Assembly (NCBI GenBank): GCA_024291935.2
Contig: CM044322.1
Location: 70,857,405 to 70,921,404, forward strand
DNA: 64,000 nucleotides
DNA from: Okapia johnstoni
Lineage: Eukaryota; Chordata; Mammalia; Artiodactyla; Giraffidae
Direction: 5' to 3'
Position 1 is the stretch's first letter. Every line of letters begins with the position of its first letter. The position numbers and the translations under genes were made by a program. The notes beneath the pieces are model-generated. The model saw only the letters and a program-made list of their open reading frames with translations, was not told the origin of the DNA and ran no database searches. Positions 35,535 through 46,937 of the stretch are shown piece by piece.

Positions 35535-36245
35535 CATAGCACTTATAACAACTGGCTATATTACTACTGCTAACAGTTTACACTTACAAGCACTTCCTAT
35601 GGGCTGACATGGCTCAAAGCACTTTCTCCCAATTATCTAGTTTAACCCTCACAACAGTCCTATAGGATGGATTTGTTGTTCAGTCACTAAGTCATGTCTG
35701 ACTCTTTGCGACCCCGTGGACTGCAGCATGCCAGGCTTCCCTGTCCTTCACTATCTCCTAGAGCTTGCTCAAACTCATATCTATTGAGTCGGTGATGCCA
35801 TCCAACCATCTCATCCTCTGTCATCCCTTCTCCTCAAGAAGCAAGAACCGCAGCCCATGGCCTCCAGAACAAAAAGTACAATCACAGAAAACTAACCAAA
35901 ATGATCACATGGATCACAGCCTTGTGTAACTCAATGAAGCTATCAGCCATGCTGTGCAGAGCCACCCAAGATGGATGGGTCATGGTGGAGAGTTCTGACA
36001 AAACGTGGTCCACTGGAGAAGGGAATGGCAAACCTCAACATTCTTGCCTTGAGAACCCCATGAACAGTATGAAGAGGCAAAAAGATGGATTTGTACTATT
36101 ACCCTATTTCACAGGTGAGGCAACTGAGGCGCTGAGGTAAGTGATCGGCTCAGGGCCCCAGAACTGGTAAGTGGTAGAGCTGAGCTGCGACCCCAGGCTG
36201 TCTGGTTTGAGTCTGTGCTCTTCACCACTCCACTCAGAAGGTAAA
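35535..36245 (-). repeat. MIR SINE (reverse) split by BovB
   Basis: Left part: 'ttacacttacaagcacttcctatgggctgac...aaccctcacaacagtcctata'. Right part, from 36,095: 'actattaccctatttcacaggtgaggcaactgagg...agaactggtaagtggtagagctg'. Together they form one reversed MIR once the insertion and one copy of the duplicated target are removed. Confidence 0.85.
35677..36083 (-). mobile_element. BovB LINE fragment with inverted 5' part
   Basis: 35,677-35,838 is the reverse complement of the BovB 3' end ('ttcagtcactaagtcatgtctgactctttgcgacccc' ... 'gccatccaaccatctcatcctctgtc'). 35,839-36,083 is an upstream BovB segment in the opposite, plus, orientation ('acatggatcacagccttgtg' ... 'ggtccactggagaagggaatggc' ... 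'gaaccccatgaacagtatgaa'). The 11-bp repeat gatggatttgt flanks the whole at 35,666-35,676 and 36,084-36,094, so both parts came in as one insertion with 5' inversion. It is a dead fragment. Confidence 0.88.
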
Positions 36246-37139
36246 AGCTCCTTGAAGGAGGGACTGTGAGGGTTACTGTTGTCCCCCAGGGCTGGGCCAG
36301 AGCCCGGAACACGAGGCACTTGGTTCACGTCTGCTCCTTGGCTTCCTTCCCGTGGCCCACCCTCTCAGCCTGAAGAGGGCTCTGCTTCCCTCAGACTCCA
36401 TACTGCCCTCCCTTCTGTGTCACCTGTTCCAGCACTTGACTCAATTGCCAGCTGCGGGTTCCCCAGGCAATTACTGCATTCTTCTGCTCTTACAGTGAGC
36501 TTTGCTGGAGGAAGATGCAAACAAGGCCCATCACAGATTCACGGAGTCATACTTCAACGGGACCTCCACTGCAGCCTGGCCACCCTTCCACTCCTCTCTC
36601 ACTGCTCCCCCTCTCCCTCTCGCTGGTCCGACGTGACCTTCTCTCCCAGTCTGTGTCTTGGTGTTGTGCTCACCTGCTCCACACTGGAGACCACTGAAGC
36701 TTCACAGCCTCTACAACTGTCTCCTTCCATACCTGATGGGGCTCTCCTCTCTCCCCTCTGCAGGGACCCAACCACCTCACTTCCTTGGTGGCTCAGTCCT
36801 GTAAGGATCTCTGAAACTCTAGCATTCAACTTATGTTTGAACGGTGGTCCCTACCTTTTGCAAAGAAGTTGGTCTGAATGTCTGCAGTGACCTGTTTGCT
36901 CCACTATCTTGCTGACAGCTGTCCCCTATAAGACTCCTTCCTCTTGGGAAAGAAAGTCACAATTCCAGGGAAGGTGGCCTTATGAGAAATTTACAAATTA
37001 AATACAGCTTTCCATTCCTGACATCACCATGCAAAGTTCAAATGTTACTTTCAGTCTTCACTGAAAAGATCAAAGAATTTTCTGTGAAGTTCGGACACAC
37101 AAGGCTCTTCAAAACCAAGCAGATTTTGTGACTGTGTTT

Positions 37140-37245
37140 GGTGACAGATGTTAACTAAACTTGTAGTGATAATCATTTTGCACAGATCAAATGATTATGT
37201 TGTATGCCTAGAACTAGTCAATGTCAATGATGCACAATAACAAAG
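37140..37245 (+). repeat. L1 3'-end-like fragment
   Basis: 'tgacagatgttaactaaacttgtagtgataatcattttg' and 'gattatgttgtatgcctagaactagtcaatgtcaatgatgc' resemble a mammalian L1 3' end. Subfamily not determined. Confidence 0.45.
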
Positions 37246-40200
37246 AAACAAAAAACCCAGTGGGATCTGGGGTAAGGTGGGCTCAATCAGACTCCACCAA
37301 AATGATTTAGTTTCTCAAGAACCAAAAGAAATTTAGGACAAAATCTCACTCACACGACCCCACAGACTCTGAGAGGAGGAGGCATTTTTGCAGGGCTTCA
37401 GGGCAGATACGTTTGTCTGCCGAGACCATTCTTAATCGACCCATTCAACATGCTTCCAGATGCCTAATGGCCACAGTAATAGCAACATCCCAAGAACAGT
37501 GAATATCTACACTAACTACCTTCGCTGGAGCTAACGGAACACAGGCCAGCACCTGCTCACTGGGAACACACAGCTTCTAATGTCTCCTACTCTGGCTTAG
37601 AGGCCACACTTTGTGTGCGTTCTACAGCCATACTCTACAACCCTGCTCGGAAATGCGTAGTTCACTTGCAAAGCAGACAGTTCCCTTAACTCTTCACTCT
37701 AACCAAGAGGAAATTGGTTTGATCGTTGGAGAGAGGCCAGTCACTCAAAGCGGGCAGAAAAATTGTATTTCAGAAATAGGGTGGATGAACAAATACGACA
37801 GGGATGGGCTTTCTTCAAATGCAGCTTGGTGTGGCTGCTCTCACTTAAGTGGCATTTTCCACCTTTCCACCTTCACCTCAGTCCACCCAGGTTTCTCCCA
37901 ACACAGCAGAAAGAGGCTGGCCACAGGTGGGTCCCCTAAGGTCCCTCCTCCCACGTCCCTGAGGCCTAAGGCAGCTTGCTGTCTTCTCTCGCTGGGCCCG
38001 TAAGCACCCCATCCTGCCTGCTCCAGGATGTGAGAGCTAACAGGTCTCTTGGAATCCAGGGTTATGTGTTGGGGCCCCTCAGGTCTCTTTGGCTTCAAAA
38101 GCTTCAAGAAAGTGATTATCTTCCCACGTGGGATCTTTCTGGTGAGACTCAGGGAGCCTGTGAGCATTCCTTGTGGTTTTTTTTTCCATTTCCTGCATAA
38201 ACCATTGTAATATGTTTGAGTCTATGGACAGAAGTGATAGTCTGTGGTTGTCTAAAGACCAGTGGTTGGGCCCCAAGACGGTCATAAACTTGATGAGACA
38301 CAGGGACCTGGGAGATGATTGTGTGAACTTGGCTCTGGAGTCCACCCACTCCTTTGTGTGTTTTCAGAGGATCTGGACACACACTCACAGGCACACATGA
38401 AGTTTAGAAAGTAAAAATATTTTTCTTTTCTATGTGGTTTGCACATAGTCATTTCCAGCCAGCCTGTGAGGAGAGTGAGCAGTAAGTACCCAGAGCGAGG
38501 GTCATGAGCCTGCCCTCTCCAGCTTGCATGGGGAGGAGGTGGGGACACATGCGAGCGCTGCAGGCCTCACTCACCCTGAAAGCAAGCTATGGGGTCAGCC
38601 TCTCCATAGCAACCACAGGAAAGGAGAAATGAACATCTGAGCCAGTGTTCAGAAGTGCAGCGTCAATCACTATCATTGTTTTTCTTTACATGGAAATGTT
38701 GGGACACCAGAGTAGACTGGGACATCCCTGAGGGCAGGGACTGGCCCTTTACCCTCTGGCTCTTTCTCCCCAGCCCGCACCCACAGCCCCAGGGCTCAGC
38801 ACTGGGCGAAGTCAAGCTCTGCAAGCAGGCTGAGCTGGCTTTTGCAGCATTCCCTAGGATGGAACTCTATCATCAGATCTCATCCTTGCTTTCAGCCTCT
38901 GGGCTGGACTCAAGTTTGTAACAAAGCAAAAGCAAACGCATGCACCGGTGAGCAACAGCTTGGAACCCTGACTGGGTCAGACAGAGTCCAGCCACCTGCT
39001 TCAGTCAGTCAACTGTCCAATCTCCTGGCCTGGCTCCCAGGATGACCTGGCTACCTGCAGACTTCCTGCTCGAGTTGGCCTGGTTAGCCTCAGCAGGCAG
39101 CAGGACTCTGAGACTCCCTGAGTCTTGATGGCATGGACATGCACGTGCGCAGAACAGGCAGAGACACAGGGAGGAGGCCGGGACACCCAGACAGGGAGGG
39201 ACCAGGCTACAAGGGGTGGGAGGAGGCATTACACACACGGGCTGAGACTCTGGAGACACAAGCCACCAGGATCAGCCTCCTCAAGCCAGGCACAGGAGGA
39301 GTAACACACACGTAAGTCCACATTTAGAACTTCACATAAACCATGGTGTGCTCGTTCCTTTAGCCTTGTGTCTAGTAACCTGCACCTGAGCAGGATGTGC
39401 CTGAGGGCAGGGACTGCTCCTTTGTTCTCTCTTTCCCCATACTCATACTTTCCCCTTTCCCGGGGCTTAGCAAACCGGCCCCTTGGCCAGCTGGCCCGGC
39501 TGATTTTAAAGAGACACACAAACAGACAAGCAAGTGCCCTCAGACTCCAGACTGCCAGCCACCCTGACTAACAGAGAGACTTCTGAACCTTGTTTAGAGC
39601 CGCAGTTTCCCTGGTGGTTTGGTACAAACGAAGAAGCTTCTCCATCCACAGCTGAAGCCCTGAAAGATCCAGAGCTCTTCTAGGACTGGAAAGTTTCTCC
39701 TCTCCAGTGCAACAAAAGGTCAACTACTTTTAAGCCATGACAAACTTGGGGCAAAGTTAAACTAAAACAAAGCTCCAAACAATTCGGGTAACACACTTTG
39801 GAGTTTTTAAACAACAGTTGACAGTGGCAAGGCAATGCCATACATGCTGATTCTTGGTTTGGTTCTTGGGAAGATTCTGGGGTAAAAACCTGGTCCTATC
39901 CCTAACACCACATGCAGGAAGCGAGCCCATGTGAAGCCAGGTTGCACTGCCCTCAGACCCCCACACAAAGACCATGTTTACGCTCACACCGAGGCCTGGT
40001 GGTTCCAGCACAGTGGAGGCCAGGTGGGCCCCACTGTCTTCACGCTACATGGCCTTGGTTTCCCTCTAATGTCCCCTCATTCCCACAGGGTCAGAAGCGC
40101 AGTTTCCTCTCTGGTGGCATGCACTTTTGGCTCCTTCTGTCTCTCTGGTAGCTGCAGACACATAAGAAGAGCTGAGCCGCGCCATGCAAGGTGAGGATCG

Positions 40201-40302
40201 GGAGGGCAAGTCTTCCTTCCCGGGAGGAGACAAGCAGGAAGCTGAGGATGAGCACGACATGCCCATGCTTGCCGGGGACGGCCAGGCCAGACCCCCTCTC
40301 AC

Positions 40303-40455
40303 CTGTACTGGTCATAAAGGTGATGACGGCACTGCTGATGCCCTCGTTGTCCCGGGAATAAACGCGCAACGTGTATGTCATCCCGGGATAGAGGTCTGTC
40401 AGCTGTATGGGCTGGGCTTGGGCCTTAACAGGGACAGTTTTTTTCGTATGGTTGC
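40303..40455 (-). CDS. NFASC: NFASC exon: FN3 domain 5, second half
   Basis: 153 bp, phase 1 at both ends; acceptor CCCCAG, donor GTGAGA. It encodes [20 protein letters not shown], then a [20 protein letters not shown] stretch containing the FN3 'tyrosine corner' type YxLxV segment, then [11 protein letters not shown] is a possible N-glycosylation site. It pairs with the exon at 41,583 to make the fifth FN3 domain, which belongs to NF186-type transcripts and is absent from NF155. Confidence 0.96.
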
Positions 40456-41582
40456 CTGGGGAACAGAAACCTCAGTCAGCCTAAGGCCTGGCATGGGGAG
40501 CTGGAGAGGCAATGCTTAGACGCCTGGGCACCTGTCAAAGGTAGAAGCACAGTGGGGGGGGTGGGGGCCAGGCCATCCCACAGGACACTGTCCCCTCGTG
40601 AGGCTTTCTATGCTCACCACGGTCTGAGGCACTGAGCACACTACGACCTGCTTCCTTAAGCTCTCAGGGTGTCAGCCAGCGCTCCACTGCCCTGGAGAGG
40701 ACAACTCAGCATCGCTCAGAGTGGCCGGAGGGAAGCAGGCCTCTGCTCCTCGGCCCTCACTCCTGGTTTCCCCTCTCATTTCTTGCTGTGTGAGCTCGCA
40801 CATCAGGAGAAGCGAGAGCCTGGGTGTCTGGGGGGCAGGGTGAAAACGGGGCATGTGGGAAGCACTGAAAAAGTACGACAAACTAGCAGTTCTGGGTTCT
40901 GTGGGTGTGGCTGTCTCTCCAACCGCAGAGAACTGAGAGTTGGCTTTGTTCTCACTCACAGAGCTTCGGGTGATCTTCCAGCACAAGTCCAACAGGCCAG
41001 CACGGTGGGTCTGAGCCCTCCGGAATGGGGGCCTTCACTCAGCTATCTGACCTCACTCCAGTCTCACAAATATGAATGGTTGCTTTCCAGATCTAGTAAA
41101 GGAAGACCAGCTCAGCTCAAGCTGAGGCGTGTGACCCTGGATGGTGTCTCTGACCCTGGACAGTGTCTCTGGCAGCTGGTGTCCCTCTGTGAGCAAAGTA
41201 CAGTTGGGGGTCCAACTGTCTGGGGAGACACTGAAAGTATGGATCTTAGGTGAAGGAATCCACACAGAAGTGAGAGCGAGCTCACTGGGGTGCTGTCAAA
41301 ACTCTAGTCCTGGGCAGGAAATGGACAAAGGGCCCTCACCCAGGCCACCTCCCTCTCTGCCGAGCAAGGCATCCCTGGATTGCCACCGATGGCCGCAGAA
41401 ACCCCTTCCTTCACCTTGAGTTTGCTTTTTCCACCCCTACTGCCTGAGCACGTATTGACTTCATTAAGCCACGGTGGAGCAGCTGAAAGGCCTCCCCGAG
41501 CCCAGGGGAGTGCCCTGGGTCTTTTTAACGGCATCTATGCTACCCACTGCAACTGCTGCCGCACCCACACAGCAATGCTTAC
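40456..41582 (-). other. NFASC: NFASC intron inside FN3-5
   Basis: 1.1 kb, donor GTAAGC. No repeat or other feature recognised. Confidence 0.8.
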
Positions 41583-41699
41583 TGTCGATGTACTCAACCA
41601 CAAAGTCAGTTCCGGGCCCGAAATTGTGCTTCCAGGTGATGTTGGCCCATTTACTGTTGGGGAGCACAGTGACGTTCCAGATGGACTGCTCGTCGGGGG
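41583..41699 (-). CDS. NFASC: NFASC exon: FN3 domain 5, first half
   Basis: 117 bp, phase 1 at both ends; acceptor CCGCCAG, donor GTAAGC. It encodes [20 protein letters not shown] followed by [13 protein letters not shown] and VVEYID. It has the conserved FN3 tryptophan (ITW) and two N-glycosylation sequons (NVT, NIT). It follows the mucin exon in NF186-type transcripts. Confidence 0.96.
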
Positions 41700-44600
41700 C
41701 TGGCGGGGGTTAGAAGAGGAGTTAGTGGTGAGGAGGGAGGCAGCACTGGAGACAGACAGACACACACACGTGGGCAGCTAGGACAGGGTAAAGTAGGAAG
41801 TGGCCGCGCACAGGGCCTGACAGAGCTCCAAGCTGCAGCCTTGGCGGCCAGGCCAGAGGTTGCCATCCACACACGAGCAGTACAGTCAGGAGGCCCTGTA
41901 TGTGAGGGACAGCTGGAAACTGTGTGTCCACATCGGTGGGGGTGGGAATGAAAGAGTGGGTTTGATCCAGGCCAGTGGTGGCCCTAATCAGGGTTTCTTC
42001 CCTTTTTAGGTCCCTTGTCACAGATTTCAATGGTGCCGTGAAAGGGGCCAGTGAAAAGCCCTGTTAGCTAGGATGCAGACGGGGCGGGGAGATGTACCTC
42101 TTTCCCATCAACTACAGACATTCTACAGGAAGGAGAGAAGGTATCTTGACAAGCCACTCGAGAGTTATGATGAGATCTGCACAAAGGACAAGACCAAACG
42201 AAAACCTTATTGTGCTCCTGAAACTGGAGACGGAGAACGGCAACTTACACGGAGCCCTTGGGTCATTCTTGGTCACCACGATGCTGAACTCTGTGAAAAA
42301 TGGCCTCAGACTGTCTAACGGGACTTGAGCCTAAAACCCCAGGGCTCCAAGAAGAGACAGTACAAATCTTTCCTCTCCCTTTCACGGGACCATAGAAGGT
42401 AACTCCTTGTCGACACCCAAAATTCAGGGGTCCAGATACCAGAAGAATCCTGTTCTGTTGGCTTCTTAGTACTGTATCTTTGAGGCCTGATCTCCATGCA
42501 ACACAGAAGACATTAATTATCTAGTTCCTATGAGCTGGGAGCCAGTTTATTAAAGCCATCACACTGTCTGAAACCACAGCCTGTGGACAGGAGAATGGCA
42601 GTAATCTTCAAACGTAATCATTTTTCAAGCATCCCAGCAGTCTCTGTACCCCATTTCTCAGCAAAGTTTAATAGTGGAGTACTAGCATGAAGCCTTGTAT
42701 TTCAAAGACTTTACCAGTGTGGCTCCTGTATATTTTATTAGCACGCAAGGGGGCAATGTCACCAACTCACTTGTCAAAAATAAATGAATAGAGTACATTG
42801 GTGATGCATGTATTCATTATCTATCTGACGTGTGACTGAGTCTGCAGGGCTGAGGAAGTGATAAACGATCTCCTGGTATTCACTCCAAAGAAGCGCCTTT
42901 TCTACTATAACCTTGTCAGCTGCTGGTCGTCCCAGGTGAATGTGATTCCTTTTAGGTGAGGAGCAAGAAAGAGATTCCATTGATGGTGCCAGGCCTTCTC
43001 TGTGGGCAGGGTAGAAGGCAGGATTCTTTATTGATCTGTCAAAGGTTTCCACTGTATCGGCTGTGTTAAGACAGCCCAAATCCCAGCTCCTTAGAAGCTC
43101 ATAGCTCTTTCTAGTGGGAGTAAACTGTGATTGGTTATGGTTTGGGGACTTGACATTTTCCCTCCTCAGCTCTGGGCCCTGGAAATAAGCCCAAGGATTT
43201 GGGTTTAAACAGTTTGACCATCAATACAACGCTGGCCCAACGCTGACTGTCTTAAAGGTAATGGAGATGGGAGCACTATTAGATAAGGTCAAACAATGGG
43301 AAACCAAATGATTTTTAGTGGGAGGTGGAGGAAGGCTCTGCCATCTAGAAATACCAAGATGATGATCATTAAAGAGATGAGAAGCTCAGAGAGAGGCAGC
43401 AAGAAGGAAAGCTATCAATGACTATAAAAATCTGAAGGGAAGAGGGATTGTTCTGTTAACTCCTGAGATGTGAGACTTAAGGGGTATCCCTTGAGATCAA
43501 AAAAGGACAACTTAAGAACAAAGTCCCATTTCACCCTGAAAAAAAAAGTAAACTTAGGAACAATCTTATTCTAAGTTGTAAGACGTTTGATAAAGGTGAA
43601 CGTGCATTTTGGGAACCCTGGGCGGCAGAGCCGCTGTGCCGCGTGCAGGGAGCAGGGATGTTGGGGGTCCCTGTAAGGATGAGCTCGGAGTACGGCCCAG
43701 CCCCTGCAGCATCTCAGGCGCAGCTACGACTCTGCATGCGCATCCACAGGCTTGGCCTCCATGGCAGCAGGGCCAATCCCTCCAGAAGCAGCAAGACCCA
43801 CTCCCTGTCTTCATTCTCAGTACATCTCTTCTGTGAACTCAGAGCATCCAAGTGGGACACAGAGGCCCACCTGAAGCCTCACCGCGGCCCCAAAGAACAC
43901 CCATCACCAAACTGCCAGTGGCAGCTTCTCACAGCCTAGTAGGTTTCTCCTTTGCCAACTTTTTACTGCAGAGCAGGCTGTTTGCATTTTTGATACTGCA
44001 GCTTTAAGCCAAATCAGTTTTCAAGGTCTGAGGAGCATCATGTCAGCTACACATTGCGTGTCTCTCTTACGGCTTACACAATTCCATGTAATCGGATCAA
44101 AGAAAATACTCACACGTGCATTAAGCCTCCATTAAGCCTCCATTCTCACTCAGGTGCTGAGGGAACAGGGGTGGGGTGGGTGCAGCCCTGGTAGGTGGAG
44201 GGACGTGCCCAGGAGAGAGAAGGGCCTACAGTCCTGCAGCTGCTGGGGAGCGTTCTGGGTGCCTCCTGCCAGCAGCCCTGCCACTGCATCGCGCTGACTT
44301 TACAGTTAGTCTCTGGGCTCCCCAAGCTGGAGGCCCTCCCCTACGCGGTAATAGGAGTGTTTGATGTCAGTTCTTAGAAGCACTGCTGGGTCCCTGAGGG
44401 GTCTCTGCGGGCTGGAAGTACAGAGCTTCCCAGCCTGGCTGCCTGATGCAGGAACAGCACATTGTCTGGGCTCAGCAGGCCAGTCCTGGGATTGATGCTT
44501 AGTAGGGGCCCCTAGAAAGCCTGTGGTTTTCCCTCCATGTGTATATCTGGGGGCGTGGGGAATACGAGGGAGGAGAGCAACAGAGCACTCTCTAGCATTT

Positions 44601-45115
44601 CGGAACTCCTCAGCAATACCATTTCTGGGAAGCTCTGACCTTATTTTAAAAAAGCCTATGAACCTGCTTTTCCAGGAAAGGCTCAAGGGAGGCGCAGGGT
44701 TCTGGGAACAGAGCCGCCTGGCTCGGCCAGCTACTCCCACTCCGCAGCCTCTGCCGCAAGGCTGGGGCAACATGGTGAGGGCAGGAGGCCTTCTTAGGCC
44801 AGATGGCCAATGTCCGGCCCCTTTCCTTCCCCACTTGCCCCCTCTGCAGTGCTCAGCCCTCAGCTGATCCCTCAGTATCTAGCTGGAGGCAGCCCTACCA
44901 TCTGGGCCCTGGAGTTCCTGCCTGTGTGGTGTAGCCCTCTGTTAAAGAACAAGGATCTGAGGTTAGGACACAGGGTCTGAGCAGTGGAGATCCCCCAAAG
45001 AGTGGGGGCAGGATGCTCTGTGCCTCGAGGCTACCAGACTGAGAATCCAGTCTCCCCCCTCCTGTCTGGGGAGGCCTGCGGATGGAGGGATGGGGGCATG
45101 GATGATGGGCAGTAC
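41700..45115 (-). other. NFASC: NFASC intron between mucin and FN3-5 exons
   Basis: 3.4 kb, donor GTACTG (weaker than usual at +4 to +6). No exon or young SINE recognised. AT-richer between 42,480 and 43,600. A tiny direct repeat (cattaagcctc twice) lies at about 44,118-44,142. Confidence 0.75.
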
Positions 45116-45343
45116 CGGGTTCTTGGATCTCAGTCCTGGAGGTGGTGGCGGGACTCTCCGTGGTGGTGGTGGTAGCAGTGGAGGTTGTAGTGGCTGTGGC
45201 TTCGGTGGTGGCGGTGGTGGTAGGTGCGACAGTTGGGACGGTGGGGACTGTTGTGGCTTCGGTGGTGGCGGCAGTGGCAGTGGCATCAGTACTGCTCACC
45301 ATGCCGGTCGCACCCACCGTGGTCAGGGGCGACGTGGGAGGCG
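45116..45343 (-). CDS. NFASC: NFASC mucin-like exon (NF186 type)
   Basis: 228 bp, phase 1 at both ends; acceptor CCTTAG, donor GTACTG. The product, 76 codons including the split first one, is about 40% Thr with Ala, Pro, Ser and Val. It starts [20 protein letters not shown], then has runs such as [15 protein letters not shown] and [11 protein letters not shown], ending TEIQEP. In the family this PAT-rich segment is heavily O-glycosylated, keeps NF186 extended and is absent from NF155. On DNA level the middle is an ACC/ACT/GCC-type imperfect triplet repeat, which varies in length between mammals. No frame damage. Confidence 0.95.
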
Positions 45344-46022
45344 CTAAGGGGAAATGTAAAATAGCCGCGTCTGGTCGGTTTGGCTGTCCCAAGGCTGGAC
45401 ACACGGCCCCGCGTGCAAGGCAGGCAGCCCACAGGACAGATGGAGCTGAGTAACCGGAAGGCTCCCCAAGCAGGACCGATGGGGTCAGGCAGGTCGCAGC
45501 AAAAGAGAACAGGGCCAGGGGAAGGGAAGAGAATGAAGCCTGTGTCTTTCATTTTCTTCTCACGGCCTCAAAGCACCCAGCATGCACCCAGCCAAGGGCA
45601 GTGATGGAGATGGAACACGGACTGAGTCCCTCAGACCCCAGGGATGACATGGAGTCCCAGGCCAAGTGCCACCCAGCAGAGGCCAAGCAGCATCTCTTGG
45701 GTCTAGGCCTGGGGCCCGGGCCTTGAAGATGGGCAGCTGGCAGGACCCTGTCTGCAGGAGCACCAGGAAGCCTGCCATTTCCAACTGTTCACTCCAAAAC
45801 AACACTTTCTCCCACCTGCTTGAGTTCTAATACCACCCAAACCCAACAACAGAGAGAGAACCATCCCCACTCTGTGAGCAAGCCTTGTCCCATGCTTCGT
45901 CTTTTCTGCTTCCACCGTCACCCCTTCCCCAGGCTCTCAGCTCTTATTCATTTCCTGCCTCTCTTCCCTTCTTCTCTGCCCAGGGATGGTCCTTCCTGCA
46001 ATTACCCCAATCCACCCTGGGA

Positions 46023-46175
46023 GTGACAGAGGATGAGATGGTTGAATGGCATCACTGACTCAATGGACATGAGTTTGAGCAAACTCAGGGAGACAGCGAA
46101 GGACAGGGAAGCCTGGCCTGCTGCAGTCCAGAGGGTCACAAAGAGATGGACATAACTTAGCGACTGAACAACAAC
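46023..46175 (+). mobile_element. BovB LINE 3' end
   Basis: 'gacagaggatgagatggttgaatggcatcactgactcaatggacatgagtttgagcaaactc' to 'cttagcgactgaacaacaacc' is the last 150 bases of BovB. It is severely 5'-truncated and antisense to NFASC. Confidence 0.9.
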
Positions 46176-46612
46176 CACCACCCCCCTAACTTGTAGTAAC
46201 TGCCTTTCTCTCTAGGACATTTGGGTCCTGGGCCCCACCTCCTCAGCCCACAGTAAATGTAGAAATCCCCAGATGTGAGTGAGGCGCATGCTGGGCTGGT
46301 TTTCTGCATAAATCTTCAGAGGGCTTCAAATCTGCCATAACTCTTACTTTCTCATCTCCCATCCAAAGCTACCCTTTGACAGGGGTCAGCTGTAGGGGGT
46401 TAAGTCTATCATGACAATGTTTCCATAGACCCTCTTTCTTTCTACAGAAGAGTCGTGGACGCTAACAAAGGGCTGGCCTATTACTCTTTAGTTCCAGTAT
46501 TGCTAACGCCAAGAAGAATGATGGGGAAATCAGAGAGAGCCAGGGATACCTCTCCGCCTTACCCTCTATCTCCTGTGATCTGACCAGTCTACTTTCTGCT
46601 AACAGGGCAGAA

Positions 46613-46937
46613 GGTAGGGTATCACTCAGCTGTATCTGACTCTTTGTGACCCCATGAACTGTAGCCTGCCAGGCTCCTCTGTACATGGAATTTTCCAGGC
46701 CAGAATATTGGAGTGGGTAGCTGTTCCCTTCTCCAGGGGATCTTCCCAACCCAGGGACTGAACCAGGTCTCCTGGATTGCAAGCAGATTCTTTACTGACT
46801 AAGCCACCACGGAAGCCTAAGAATACTGGAGTGGGTAGCCTATCCCTTCTCTAGCGGATCTTCCTGACTCAGGAATTGAATTGGGGTCTCCTACATTGCA
46901 GGCAGATTCTTTACCAGTTGAGCTACCAGGGAAGCCC
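46613..46937 (-). mobile_element. Bov-A SINE composite (reverse)
   Basis: On the minus strand a partial Bov-A unit ('gggcttccctggtagctcaactgg' ... 'ccactccagtattctt') is followed at once by a complete Bov-A2 ('aggcttccgtggtggcttagtcag' ... 'ggggtcacaaagagtcagatac'). The two heads are about 120 bp apart. Either one SINE inserted at the end of another, or this is a longer multimeric Bov-A form. Confidence 0.85.

Larger units (their letters stand above)
33760..40302 (-). other. NFASC: NFASC intron between FN3-5 and transmembrane exons
   Basis: 6.5 kb. It holds a MIR at about 35,535-36,240 interrupted by a BovB piece, and a short L1 3'-end-like stretch (about 37,140-37,245, plus). The rest shows nothing recognisable: no exon, RNA gene or CpG island. 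Confidence 0.8.

Noticed and set aside
35901..36140. Plus-strand frame resembling a coding exon
   Set aside because: It translates the inverted BovB segment; no host exon.
45090..45453. Open frames on the plus strand with Gly-rich or Val-rich repeats
   Set aside because: They are the complement of the Thr-rich mucin exon of NFASC. The triplet repeat creates long open frames on both strands. The minus-strand reading has splice sites, the right phase and family similarity.
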